A stretch of DNA of 64,000 nucleotides from Dromiciops gliroides (taxonomy: Eukaryota; Chordata; Mammalia; Microbiotheria; Microbiotheriidae): the NCBI RefSeq assembly GCF_019393635.1, contig NC_057861.1:546812711-546876710 (forward strand). The letters run 5' to 3'. Below the pieces are notes generated by a model. It worked only from the letters and a program-made list of their open reading frames with translations. It made no database searches and was not told the origin of the DNA. The position numbers and the translations under genes are program-made. The first letter of the stretch is position 1. The number at the start of each line of letters is the position of its first letter. Shown here in pieces: positions 13,501 to 27,846 of the stretch.

Positions 13501-16500
13501 GGAGATTATGAGAGAATATAATGTCATAAATCAGGCAACACTAATCAGCTCCAAAAAAGGTTAATGGTATAGATGAAAGATGTTTGGACTTAGGTGTCAG
13601 ATGATCTAGTTCATAATTTCAGCTCTATTACTTTTTTTTTTTTTTTGGTGAGGCAATTGGGGTTAAGTGACTTGCCCAGGGTCACACAGCTAATAAGTGT
13701 CAAGTGACTGAGACCAGATTTGAACTCAGGTCCTCCTGACTCCAGGGCTGGTGCTCTACCCACTGTGCTACCTAGCTGCCCCACTAACTTTTTTTAAAAA
13801 GGTAAATTGACATATTTTATTTCAACACATATAAACTTCCAGTATGCTCCCAATGGCATCCCCCACAATATGTAATACTTGTATACTCTTGCTTTTTATG
13901 TGATCCTTGGTAAGTTACTTAATCACTCTGGCCTCCAGGTTCTTCACTGGAAAATGAAGATAGTCAAATTAATTAAAATTTATCGGGCAGCTAGGTGTCA
14001 CAGTGGATTAAGCACCAGCCCTGGATTCGGGAGGACCTGACTTCAAATCCAGCCTCAGACACTTGACACTTACTAGCTGTGTGACCTTGGGCAAGTCACT
14101 TAACCCCAATTGCCTCACCCCCCCCAAAAACATTATCAGGTGCCCTTTATATGCTAGGCACTGTGCTAAGCTCTGGGGATACAAATAAAGGCAAAAACTT
14201 TGCTGTCTTCAAGGAGATCCCAGTCTAATGGGGGAGACAAGATGCAAAAACAGCAAGCTATGTACACATTTAATTGGAGAGAATCAACAGAGGGAAGGCT
14301 TCTTGTAGAAGGGAAAGTGTTTTGTTCCTTTCCTTTTATAACAGAAACACTGAAGGATTCCCTGCCTTATCTTTTGCAGTAAAATTTGGAGAGGAAAAGC
14401 TAGTTGTGTGTCTCTGATGGAAAAGATGGGTAGCTTGGCTGTTGAGTAGCTCCTCCTTCCTATGTAAAGACTTCTCTTCTTTGTCAATAAAGCTCTTTTG
14501 TTTCATGAGATGTGGGGAAGTGACTGCTTGTCCTCAGAGCCTGGACCCGTTATGGAGCAAGCTTGCCCCCCCCCTTTTCTTTTTTGTAGACAGAGCACAA
14601 TTCACTTTTGTGTGTGTGTCATGCTAGGCCACGATGCCAGCTGCTAACTACGACTTATGTCTCAATGTGCCAGCTGAAGGAATGCTTCGTGCATGGACCT
14701 TTGGAAAAGAATCCCTAAGTCCATAGTTGAGCAGCCATGACTGTGATTTTAAATGGCACTAACAGCTAGCAGCATGGATTTAGCTAGTTCTTTTTGCTTT
14801 CCAAAATGGTTTCATATACGTTATCTCAATTAATCTTTGAAAAAATTGTTGGATTGATTTTTTTAACCCTTTGAACTTTCCAGTAACATTTCTCCCAACA
14901 GCCTTTTGCCCTCCTCCCGCATATGAACCCTCCCTCGTAACAAAGAGGTACAACTGGGTGTAAAACAAATTGACCTTGAGTCTGACCAAATCTGCCTCAT
15001 TTGGAACATCCATATGGGCCACCGCCTGTCAGGTGAGAGGAAGAAGGGATAATTTCATCCTCTGTACTCTGGAGTAAAGGTTAGTCAGTGCATTGATCCA
15101 AGTTTTACATCAGTGTGTTCCTGGTGTCTTTTATCCTTTGCTTACTTCACTCTATATCAGCTCATAAAAGTCTTCCCAAGTTCCTCAGAAATCAATAAAC
15201 AGGCAAAAATTAATTATCTAGACTTTGCATATGAGAAACAAATGAGGTCAGGTGCCTTGCCTAAGGTCACACAAGTAGTCGAAGAGCCTGGACACTGTAG
15301 GAGGCCTTGTGGGAGGCAGTGTGGTGCAGGTAAGCCTTGTTTTTTTGGAGATGTATATTCAAAACATTCCTCAAGACCATTAGCAGCATGATCATGAGGA
15401 AGTCACTTATCTATCAGAGCCTCAGTTTCCTTTATCAATAAAATGGGGATAATAATACTTTCATAATTTTCTCCATCAAGAAAAGTACTTAGCAAGCTTT
15501 AAAGTATTTTATGATGTCAAAAAGTGAGTCATTGGACAGCTAGGTGGCGCAGTGGATAGAGCACCGGCCCTGGATTCAGGAGGACCTGAGTTCAAATGCG
15601 GACTCAGACACTTAACACTTATTAGCTGTGTGACCCTGGGCAAGTCACTTAACCCCAATTGCCTCACAAAAAATTTTTTTAACTGAGTTATTATTTCTAG
15701 TCTCAAACTCCATCAGTAGACTATCACAGTTGTGAGGGAGGACACTGTACAGAAAATAAATCTACCTATTCTAAGTGAGTTTACTGCTCTGTCTTCTATC
15801 CCAATAAGCAAATCAAATGAGATCAATATGACTTTGTCACTGATGCAAGGAAGTGATTTTTGTTCAAGACTGGTTGTGGTGTATGAAAAGATCCCCATTT
15901 TCTTCTTGGAGAGTAGAGCATGGAGTGATGGATAGAGGGTTTGGAGGTGGAGTCAGGAAAACCTGAGTTCAAATCCTGCCCAAACATTTATTTTTATTTA
16001 TTTATTTTTTTGTGGGGCAATGGGGGTTAAGTGACTTGCCCAGGGTCACACAGCTGGTAAGTGTTAAGTGTCTGAGGTCGGATTTGAACTCAGGTACTCC
16101 TGAATCCAGGGCTGGTGCTTTATCCACTGCGCCACCTAGCCGCCCCCTCCAAACATTTATTAGAAATATGATCCTGGGCAAGTCAAACCATCTCTTTGAA
16201 CATAGTTTCCTCATTTATAAAATGGAGATTATAAACACCTAGGGTTGTGAGGAGCAAATGACATCATGAATGAAAAGTGCTTTGTAAACTTTAAAATGCC
16301 ATACAACTGCTGGATGTTACTGTTGTCATTATTGCTACTTCTACAGATGGTTTTATTGCTATTTCTTCCTCTCCAATAAACCAATTAAATGAGATCAATA
16401 TGGCTTTGCCACTGATCTAAGTGAGTGACTTTTACAAGGCTGATTATGTTGCATGAGTTATTGCATGGCAAACCTTTTTGTTGTTATTATTATTGCTGTT

Positions 16501-18836
16501 CAGTCATATCCAACTCTTTGTGACTCCTTTTGGGGTTTTCTTGGCAAAGATATTGGAGTGGTGGGGGACAACTAGGTGGTGCAGTAGATAAAGCACCAGC
16601 CCTGGATTCAGGAGGACCTGAGTTTAAATCCGGCCTCAGACACTTGACACTTACTAGCTGTGTGACCCTGGGCAAGTCACTTAATCCTCATTGCCCTGCA
16701 AAAAAAAAAGATATTGGAATGGTTTGCCATCGCCTTTTCCAGTTTGTTTTCCCAATGAGGAAACTAAGGCTAATAGGGTTAAGTGACTTGGTCAGTGTCT
16801 GAGGCCAGATTAAAACTTAAGAAAATGAGTCTTCCTGATGCAGAAATGTTTCATGTGATTGTACATAAATAACCTATATCAGATTGCTTTCTGTCTTGGG
16901 GAGGGGGGAGGGAAGGGAGAGAGGGAGAAAAATTTGGAACTCAAAATCTTATGAAAACAAATGTTGAAAACTATCTTTACATGTAACTGGAAAATAATAA
17001 AATACTTTTATGATAAAAAACAAACAAAAAAAGGAAATGAGTCTTCCTGACTCCAAGCCTGCCATTCTATCTACTGTACCAATTAACTACCCTTTACAGA
17101 TGAGGAAACTGAGGTAAATAGGGTCAAGCGACTTGCCCAGGGTCACACAGGTAATAAGTGTCTGAGGGCAAATTTGAACTTAGGAAGATGAGTATTCCTG
17201 ATTCCAGGCCTAGCCCTCTACCTGTAAGGGGCTAAAATTCTAGCTAGTCTGTCTAAAATATCTAATGAGTGGTCGCCAATAAATTATAAGCTTTAGCAAG
17301 AGTTAGACTTTTAAGCATTTATTAAGGAGAATAAGAATTTGGTGAAGAAAGAAAGGCCTAGATTCATCTATCAAAGGGAGAGCACATTTCTCGCTCCACT
17401 TTCCCCCAATGTCCTGATGAAAAAAGAGAGCAAGAGAGCCAGCCTCGCCCCCTCTTCCTCCAACAAGCAAAGGTCACTTCCTGACGCCAAAGAAAAGCCA
17501 CATGTCTTGCCCTCAGGCGCCTTCTCCTCATGGCGGAACCCTCCTACAGTAAGTCTCCAGCAGGTGGCGTCGTTCCAATCATTATATACCCATTGTGCTG
17601 TCTAGCTGCCCCATTATTTTATTATGATGATGCCATAGGTGTTTCTTGCCATCTAATGCTGTTTTCTCTTCCTTTGTGTTTGCACAGATACATTCTCAGA
17701 TTACTATCTCTTTAATTCAATGACGATGAGCTTCCTTCAAGAGCTGCCCAGTTACCGGTCCATTGTCCGGAGGAGGACATCCATCCTCGGGAGGGATAAA
17801 TCAGGAGGCACTTTGCTGAAGCCAGCCAGCTCTGAAAGCAGGTCCTATTTGGAAGTAGGAAGATCAGAGAAAGAACACCTCGGGAACCAGTCCATCAGAA
17901 AATATGCACTGAATATCTCTGAGAAGAGGAGACTAAGGTTTGGTCTGCAGTGTTTTTTCAGGTTCATTCAGAACATATTAAGAGACAGTGTCATGGGGGT
18001 GTGAAGATTCATTCAGCAAATATTCATTGAGCTCCTACCCCCTATGGTAGGGGTTATGGAGATTACAGAAGCATAAGATGTAGGTCCTGCCCTAAAGAAC
18101 CAATAGTCAGCATTTATTAAGCACCTGCTCTGTCAGGCTCAGCAGAATTAAAATTCCTTGAGGTTAGGGACTTTGTGCTTTTTTTTTCTTGGTATATAGT
18201 AAATGCTTAATAAATGCTTGCTTCCTTGATGGATTGATAAGTACTGGGGTTACAAATTTTAAAAAGGAAAGCATTTGACCTCTTTAGGAAATTAACATTT
18301 TATCAGAAAACATGTGCCTATATAAGTTTATATATAAAGTAAATGCAATAATAATAATAATTAACATTTATATGGCTATTTCAATTGTGCAAAGCACTCT
18401 TTTTTTTCAAAGCACTCTCACAATGTTATTAAATAGCACTTTAAGGTTGCAAAACAATTTATAAATGTTTTCTCATTTGATCCTCACAACAGCCCATTTT
18501 ATAGATAAGGAAACTGAGGCAGATAGGTTAAGGAGACTTGACCCAGGGTCACACTGCTAGTAAGTGGCTGAGGCTAGATTTGAACTCCTCTTCTTGACTG
18601 CAGGCCCAGTGTTCCATCCACTGTACCATTAACTATATTTTGAGATTTCTATAAACTATTTCATTTAGTTATTTGAATGCAGAAATACTTGTTAATTGTT
18701 GTTTTAGTACAAAATAAGAAAAAATTTAAAAGTCATTAAAAAAGAAGTGTCTGAGGTTACATGGTTACATTTGAACTCAGGTCTTCCTGATTTTAGGTGG
18801 CACTCTTTTATGATACCTAGCTGCCTAGGGGATTAT

Positions 18837-18876
<40 letters not shown>

Positions 18877-21800
18877 CACATACATACACACACATACACA
18901 TATATACATACATACATACATACATATATATATATATATAATTTTTTTTTTGCAGGGCAGTGAGGGTTAAGTGACTTGCCCAGGGTCACACAACTAGCTA
19001 GTGTCAAGTGTCTGAGGCCAGATTTGAACTCAGGTCCTTCTGAATCCAGGGCTGGTGCTTTATCCACTGCACTACCTAGCTACCCCATAGGGGATTTTTT
19101 TAAAAAAGTGAGGCAATTGGGGTTAAGTGACTTGCCCAGGGTCACACAGCTAGTAAATGTCAAGTGTCTGAGGTCGGATTTGAACTCAGGTCCTCCTGAA
19201 TCCAGGGCTGGTGCTCTAACCACTGCACCATCTAGCTGCCCCTTGGGATTATTATTATTATTATTATTGTGTGTGTGGGGGGGCAATTGGGGTTAAGTGA
19301 CTTGCCCAGGGTCACACAGCTAGTAAGTGTTAAGTGTCCGAGGCCGGATTTGAACTCAGGTCCTCCTGACTCCAGGGCCGGTGCTCTATCCACTGCACCA
19401 GCTAGCTGCCCCCCCATACCCTTTTTATAAAGAATTGTGACCTGTTTCACTTTTTAATATTTCTTCCCAATTACATGTAAAAACAATTTTTAACCTTTGG
19501 TTTTTTTTTAATATTTTGAATTCCAAATTCTCTCCCTCCTCGTATTCCCCTGTCCCTGAGATGGTAAGCAATTTGATATAGGCTACACACATGCAATCAT
19601 GCAAAACATATTTCCATATCTTCCCATATGCTCTTAGCTAAAGCCAAATTGAATGACAATCATAGAATCACAGATTTAGAGCAGAGAGTAATTTTAGGGA
19701 ATGTCCAGAGACTCCCAACCTGGGTCTCTCATAACCCCAAGGAATAAGAAGAGGTTGTCCAACAGGTACAGGGAATATTTTAATTTGATTGAAAAAAAAT
19801 AGATTTCTAATAAAGGAAGGTAAGAAATTCTGCTTAAATTGATTTATAGAACCCAGGGCTCCTGTGAGTGCTTAAAAAGAAAACCACCGAATCACTTTAT
19901 CTCATATAAATTCTAGAATTTATTCTTTTCATATTGAATGGGGGTACATTAGGGTTTACTGGCATCCAAGGGATAAGAGAACAGAAAAAGGTCAAAAACC
20001 CTGACCTAGTCCAGTAACTTCCTTTCATAGATGAGGAGACTGAGGTCCAAAGGGGTGACATGATATTTCCAAGGTCACATGGTAGTAAGTGGTAAGGCAA
20101 AGATTTAAAGCCCAGTCTTCCAGCTTCATGAACTACACTGCTCTCTCCTTAGAATTCTTATGATCTGCTTTTCTGCCCATATGTCTCTGTGCATATGTTG
20201 TTCCTTTGTCTGAAATGCTCCCTTCACTACTTCCGGCTGCTGGAACTTTGCCCATTATTTATATTTCAGCTCTTTAATAATATTTCATATTCATAAAATA
20301 ATATTTCAACTCTTTAATAATAACGATGATGGAGGCAGCTAGGTGGCACAGTGGATAAAGCACCAGTCCTGGATTCAGGAGGACCTGAGTTCAAATATGG
20401 TTTTAGACACTTGACACTTACTAGCTGTGTGACCCTGGGCAAGTCACTTAACCCACATTGCCTTGCAAAAGATGATGATGATGATAATGATAGCAGAATT
20501 TAAATAGTGCTTTATGGTTTGCAAAGCACTTTACAAACATTACCTCATCTATCCCTCACAACAACCCTATGAGATAGGTACTATTATTATCCCCATTTTA
20601 GAGTTGTGGAAACTGATGTAGACAGCAGTTAAGTGACTCATTCAGGGTTATACAGCTAGCATGTGTCAGAGGAGAGATTTGAACTCAGGTCTTTGCCTAG
20701 CACCACCTCTTTCTAGAAGCTTTCCCAGAACCCTGAGTTCATTAATTTCCCTTTGGGCCTCACAGCACTTTTTGCTTGTTCCTCTCTGTACTTTCCATGT
20801 ATTTGTTGTTGTTGTGTTGTGTCATTATTAGTGTGCTATGTGCCCCACATAGAATATAAACTCTAAGAGGACAGTGTCTTACTAAAATTTTGTATCTCCT
20901 CCAGCACAATGTTTGGTATGCAGGAGATGTGCATTGAACTAAATTGAATTGAAGAGTTTCTTCCTATTAGGTAATAAGAATAATGATATTAATACTTTTT
21001 TTAAAAGGCAGCTTGATGGCCTAGTAAATAGAGTTCTGGGTCTGGAGCCCAGAAAACCTGAGTTCAGATTTGGCCTCTGACACTAACTAGTTGCATGACC
21101 CTGGGCAAGTTGATTAACTTCTGTTTGCCTCAGTTTCCTCATCTGTAAAATGGGAATTATTAGGGATCTACTTCACAAAGTTGTTGTGAGTATCAAGTGA
21201 GATAATATTTGTAAAAAGTCTTTAGCACAGTGCCAGGTTTTGAAAAGATTCTATTTTGTAATGGGCCCAATGAAACAAGCCCGAGATTCTGAAGTGGGAC
21301 AATGCTGGCTGGATGCTGCTGGAACCTCCAGAATGGGCAAGGCGGGAGTGGTCCCTCTTAGTTTTCCTTAACTTTAGCATCCTACCCCAGCTCGGGATGA
21401 AGTTTCCTTAAATGTCAAGAGAGTCTGCTCAGATGTCAATATATTTGGTAGTTTTTTACTTTATTTTTTTTTTTTTACCCTGGTACCCTTCTTACCTCTC
21501 AGGTTTCTCCTCATGGAATCCTGAGAAATTCTTTTCATTTATTCTTTTTTTTTTTTAGTGAGGCAATTGGGGTTAAGTGACTTGCCCAGGGTCACACAGC
21601 TAGTAAGTGTCAAGGGTCTGAGGCTGGATTTGAACTTAGGTCCTCCTGAATCCAGGGCCGGTGCTTTATCCACTGCGCCACCTAGCTGCCCCTCTTTTCA
21701 TTTATTCTTATTGTACTTGGGTACAGCCAGTTATATAGCCTGTATAACAGAGCAATTGGGCCTATATGCATCAAGGCAGATTTGGACTCTCTAAAAGTTT

Positions 21801-24800
21801 AAATGAATTGGCCTGTAAATAAAGATCCTGTCATGTTGTATTTGGGTATGGAGCAATGTTTAATCCTTGTAACCCGGGATTATTGTTCACCTTTAATATC
21901 CAAGAGGAAGGAGGGAAAGCTAATTTACTCTGCTTAAAGAAATGATCTAGTCATCTTACCTTGATTAGCTGTTTTCTTAGAGAAAAGGTGAGCCTTCGGT
22001 TAACAATTGACAGTTTTTGGAGAATCGTGAAAAGTTGTTTCGTTCTGAAGCAGTGTGGGGAACCTGTGTCCTACAGTCTAGATTTGACCCCTCATTTAAT
22101 TCCTTGGAGGAATTAACAGTAGATAATCTGTTTTATGCCTATAATTGTGACAATCCACCAAGGCTTTGAAAGACTTTGGTAGCATTATCTGAAAAGGCCT
22201 TAATAGGGGGATTTTCCTGAATTGGTCTTTCTCTCTCTCTCAGCCAATAGCCTTTATTTTTTATGAGTATCTCACTCTGAGTGTCTTGCTATATAGATCA
22301 TTCTGGGTTCTTATCTGTATCTGTATCTTATATCTGTATCTGTTTTCCTCTTGTATTTTCCATTCTTTCTGTTTTTGTTTTTAAATTTCCTCCTCACTTT
22401 CTGAGTTTTGTTCTATGTCTTGGTATTTTTACTACTAAGAACTAAAATACTCTTCATTGCTAAACAAATTCCTTTATTGATAATGGGTCAGTCATAAAGT
22501 TTAGGTGGATTTAGCTGTTTAGCTCTACAGACAAACTAAGAGTGTTAGATACTGAATAGTAAATAAAACCAGGCTAGTCATCTAACCTAGAGTGGGTAGA
22601 TAAACAGATTCCTTTTGTTTTCGGCTTTTACAAAGGTGCCAAAAAGCTCAGGTTCTACTTAGATACTTTATACTTTTCTATTTAAAAAGCAAAGATTAAA
22701 AACATGAAATCTAGAGCCAAGATTGGAAGAACATATTGGAATCTAATTGTGAGATTTAAAATTGGATATATAAGCATTAAACTCCCCCTTTAACTTTTCC
22801 CTTATATATCTCTAAGAAAAAGAAGCCTCAGCTTTAATCAGTGAGGGATTAGTTTTTATTGTTTGGGAATTAATTAGACAACAAAAGGTGATACCAATTA
22901 GGGAAATAGGAAAGTAGAAATACAAATGAATAATCTTAGATCTAAACTTAGTCTATTTTCCTTTATAAAACTCACCAAATCCCAAACTGCCCGCCAGGCC
23001 AAGAGCCAAGAGCCAAGAACCAGCACACACACCGCCATGGCTAAGTTTAAAAAACCATAGAGACCCACTTCTGTTCTTTCTCAGTTTTTAAACTGCTGTC
23101 CTGGAAGTTGGTGCCCTCGGACACGGCGTACTTGGCCAGCTCTCTGGGCAGCAGCAGGCGCACAGCTCGGCCGTTCGTCGTGGTCTCCTCCCAAAAAGGG
23201 TGGTACTTCAAAAGCTACTTTAGTAGCATGCGTTCAACTTTCAAATGATTCAGCTAAAACTTCCCTTTTTTACCACATAATAGAGCAGATATTTCTAACC
23301 CTATAGTTTGTGATTTAAATTTTTTTTGATAACCATTTAAATACATTTGATTTCCTTTGTAATTTTATGGATTTTATGGATTTAAAAACATTATTCAGAG
23401 AAGGGGTCCATAGCCTTCACCAGATTGCCAAAGGGGTCCATGACACGAAAATTAAGAATCCCTGGTCTAGGTCTTCCGATATGGTATGATGGCTTATCTC
23501 TTGGCGTGCTACTTACCTCTAGGCTTGGCTCTCTGGTCCATCTTGATTTTTTGGCTCTCAAGTTTCCTTTTCTCACCACTTTTTTTTTTTTTGAAGGAAG
23601 GATAAGGTCAATCAAAGTTGACCAGGGATAGATAGGTGGCACAGTGGATAAAGCACTGGCCCTGTATTCAGGAGGACCTGAGCTCTGCAATGATTGGAAT
23701 GATGCCACCTACTGGAGACTTGCTGTGGGAAAGCTCCGCCATGAGGAAAATGCCTCAGAGGGCAAGGCCATGTGGCTTTTCCTTGGCGTCAGGAAGTGAC
23801 GTTTGCTCATGGGTGCTGTCTATCAAGGCTACCAGCCAATCAACTTGAGGAGCCTCCTATTTTCTGGGAGGAGACAGGAAGGAAGAAAGAGGACCTGCAT
23901 GGAGAGCTCTTGCACTTTTGGGTTCCTGACTTGATGGTGGTGGTGGCGGCAGAGGACTTCACAGGAAATTTGAGGAAAGATAGGAATGCCAGGCTGTTGG
24001 AATTCTGTTCTCAATCTTTTTCTTTCTATTTTTCAATAAACCCTTAAAAACCTAAACTCGTTTTATCAGTGATTTTAGTCAGTTTCCCCCAAAACTGGGG
24101 GAACAGATTAGAATCCACATTTAGAATCTTAAATTACACAGTTCAAATCCAGCCTCAGACACTTGACACTTACTAGCTGTGTGACCCTGGGCAAGTCAGT
24201 TAACCCTCGTTGCCCTGCCAAAAGAGAGAGAGAGAGAGAGAGAGAGAGAATCAAAGTCGACCGCTTTCTTAAGTTCCTTTTGCCCCAAACTCTAGCTACA
24301 TCTGCCTTACTAGAAAACAAGCTGAGACATTGTCTTACATGTCTTTATATTCCCACATATGCCTTGCAGATAGCAGGCATTCAATAAATATTTGTTGAAT
24401 GAATGAATGAATGAAAGAAAAAGTCTAGTCTTGTCCCTGTGACTCATTTATTACCTACAAGTTTCTGACAACCTGGCATTTCTAATAGGGTTTCAGATAT
24501 CCCAGGCTGTTTCAAATGCTCTATTTTTTGTTAATATTGCCTCACCAGCTGGAATGAATTGAGCCATTTTAAACATCGAAAAAGTTGCTACCTCTGTTTG
24601 TCTTAGGAAAAGAGGTTGGGCTATAATCCTGCATAATACCATCTTACCTGGAAATAGTGTTCTTAGTGGGGGGAAACAAAAATCACAGGTTTATGTGTTA
24701 TCTAGCTATTCCTCAGGTATAGTAGATATTAGTTCAAAATTCAGTAATTTTTGCTGTTATGTTGTTATTGTTTTTATCAACTTAGGGAAATTCGGGAGGC

Positions 24801-27796
24801 CCAGGTCAAATATTTATCCGACTGGGACCAGTGGAAACAATACAGCACCAAGTCATGGAAAAGATTTATTGAAGAGGCCAAGGAGGTGGCATCCCACTTG
24901 GAACTGTGGAAAAATGACATTCGCAGCATAGAAGGTATTGATGTGTCATGTATGGTTGAATAACACTGCTTATGGGATTCTTATTCAGAAAGTAATGTTG
25001 GGGTTGGAAGGCAGGTTTTCACTGGGGATTTTTTTTGAAAGTGATCTGCTTCTTTCTTTAAAAAAATATACATTTATACATACATATATGTATATATACA
25101 TATGTATATGTATATCCACTGTCAACCGGACCTTTTCCAGAATCAGTCTCTAACCAGTCTCTATGTATGACTGGAGCTGCACAGAATAGGCCAGAGACAG
25201 GTGTCAGGAATTAGAGAGAAAGTTTATTTTCTAAGTGAGGAAAAGGGCATGCAAAGCAAGGTGGAGCTATAGACACAAGTGCTGGGGCCCCAGCCCTAGT
25301 GGGGGTGGGGTACCTTAGGTAGTATGGGGACATCTCAATACTTATAATAGTCTCTGTTCAGTGAGTTGTAGCCCTAACAATGAGGGAGCAGCAAGCATGT
25401 AGCAAGTTTGATTCACCGCAGGACAGTCTGACTTGGTCCAGTGTTTGTCTTGACCAGAGAACACCTGGTGAATTGTGTGACTAGCCCAGAGGGTGAGATC
25501 ATCTAAAGGATGATTGCAAAGGATTGTCCTGCCAAGCTCAGGGCACAGCTTGCTTGCTGAGCCTTACCTCTGGAAACAGGGAGTCTAAATTTTACTTTGT
25601 CATCACCTACCTATCCATGCATTTATTAATTTTCTCTCTCACATATTCCTTCTCTCCTCCTCATCATAAACATATGGTTCTGTAAAAAAAATTCCTTCAT
25701 TGTCAGTATCCAACAATATATGTCTTATATTGTATTTTAAATACAACACCTTTTCTTTTTCTTTTCTTTAAAATTTAGTTTTTAATTTTTCAGTTCCAAA
25801 TTCTCTCCTTCTTCTATACTTTCCCCTAGTACCTTTCCACAGTAGCCATGTTGGTCCCCCCCCCCATCAAAAAAAAATAAAAAGAAGAAGCAGCAAGAAA
25901 AATAAAGAGAGAAAATAAGCTTTAATCTGCACTGAGTTCATCAGTTCTCTATCTGGAGGGGGATAGCATTTTTCATCATGAGCCCTTTGGAATTGTCTTC
26001 GATCATTGTATGGATTGGTTTCTGGGTCTTTCCCCTGGTTCTGCTCACTTCACTTTTTTTTTTCTTTTCTTTTTTCACTTCACCTTTCATCAATTCATAT
26101 AAATCTTTGCAGGCTTTTCTGAAACACTCTTCTTCATCATTTCTAACAGCACAATTGTATTCTATCACAATCATATACCATCAGTTGTTTACCCATTTCC
26201 CAGTCAATGTACATCCTTTGCCACCACAAAAAGAGCTGCTATAAATATTTTTGCACATAGGTGTAAATCCATCAAAATAATGTTTCTTCATAATGTCATT
26301 GTATAAATTGTTTTCCTAGTTCTCACTTCACTCTATCATTTCATTGATATATTTGCAGTTTCCTCAGAAATTACCCATTTTGTCATTTATAGTACAATAA
26401 TAATAAATATTACATTCATGGATTCTAATTTGTTTAGCCATTCCCTAATCACAGGCATACTCTTGGTTTCCAATTTTGAGTTAACCTGAAACATATAGGT
26501 AATTTTTCTCTTTCTTCGATCTCTCTGGGGTATTGGTCTAGTAGTGATATAACTGAGTCAAAGCATATGCATAGTTTAGTGACTTTGAGAACATTGTTCC
26601 AAATTGCTCTTTAGAATGGTTGGACCAGTTCACACCCAGTGCACAGTCAACCTGTTTTCCTGAAGGCCCTCCAACATTTGTCATTTTTCTTTTGTTATCT
26701 TTGTTAATTTGACAGCTGTGAGGTGTAACCTCAGACTTCTTTTAATGTGCATTTCTCTATTTAATATTTGGAACATTTTTTTTCATATTGTTTTGAAAGT
26801 TTTGTTTTCTTCCTTTGAAAATTACCTGTTCACAACATATCCTTTGACCATTTATCTATTGGAGAATGTTTCTTTCTTTCTTTCTTTTTTTGGTGGGGCA
26901 ATGAAGGTTAAGTGACTTGCCCAGGGTCACACAGCTAGTAAGTGTCAAGTGTCTGAGACCAGATTTGAACTCAGGTACTCCTGAATCCAGGGCTGGTGCT
27001 TAATCCACTGTGCCACCTAGCTACCCTGAATTTTCTTATTCTTATAAATTTGAATGTGTTCCATATTTATCTTGTAGATGAAACATTTTTGGAACAATAT
27101 TTTATTTTTTCTCCAATTTTAAACATTCATTTTTTGAAATTTTGAGTTCCAAATCCCTCCCTTCTTCCTTGCCATCTCCCCTCCCTGAGATGATAAGCAA
27201 TTTGATATAGGTTATACATGTACAATCATGCAAAATATATTTCCATATTAGTCATGCTGTGAAAGAAACAGACCACACCCCACGCACACACACACACACA
27301 CACACAAAATCCACCATGAAACAAATAAAATGAAAAATAGTATGCTGCAATCTGTATTCAAACTTGATCATTTTTTTTTCTCTGGAGGTGGATAGGATTT
27401 TTCATCCTGAGTCCTTTGGAATTATCTTAAATCATTATATTTCTGAGAAGAGCTAAGTCATTCATAGTTGATCATTGTACAGTATTATCCTTACTGTGTA
27501 TAGTGTTCTGATTCTGCTCACTTCACTTTGATGAAACTTTTCTTAAAGAAACTTGCTGCAAAGCTTTTTCCCCAGTTATGTTTCCCTTCTCACTTGAACT
27601 GCATTAGTTTGGTTTGTGCATCTGTTTCTGTCATCTGTTTTCCTCTCCATTTTTTGGTTATTAACTCTCCCTTATTAAAGAATTTATACAGGATTGTACA
27701 TCCTGTTATAATCTCTCTGTTCTCATCTTGATCTTCCTTCTTGGTCTAAACCTCATTTTGGAATAGAACCAACAGAAGGTGAGAGAAATGAGAGCC

Positions 27797-27846
<50 letters not shown>

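Larger units (their letters stand above)
16480..17085 (-). mobile_element. CORE-SINE of another family (MON1/THER-like), twice interrupted
   Basis: Plus strand reads GCTGTTCAGTCATATCCAAC, TTTGGGGTTTTCTTGGCAAA and GAGGAAACTAAGGCTAATAG. A WSINE1-like copy and an L1 tail lie inside it. Same family at 28566, 46004 (+) and 59689. Confidence 0.75.

Noticed and set aside
18976-19296. Recurring peptide family reading [20 protein letters not shown] (also 35968-36402, 46332-46721, 63602-63985 and many more)
   Set aside because: It is the translation of the minus-oriented SINE core in a fixed frame; the plus form reads [19 protein letters not shown]. Not a protein family.
22445-23100. Complete LTR or gene in the AT-rich part of intron 2
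   Set aside because: TATA-like words are present, but no ends, TSD or coding signal could be seen.
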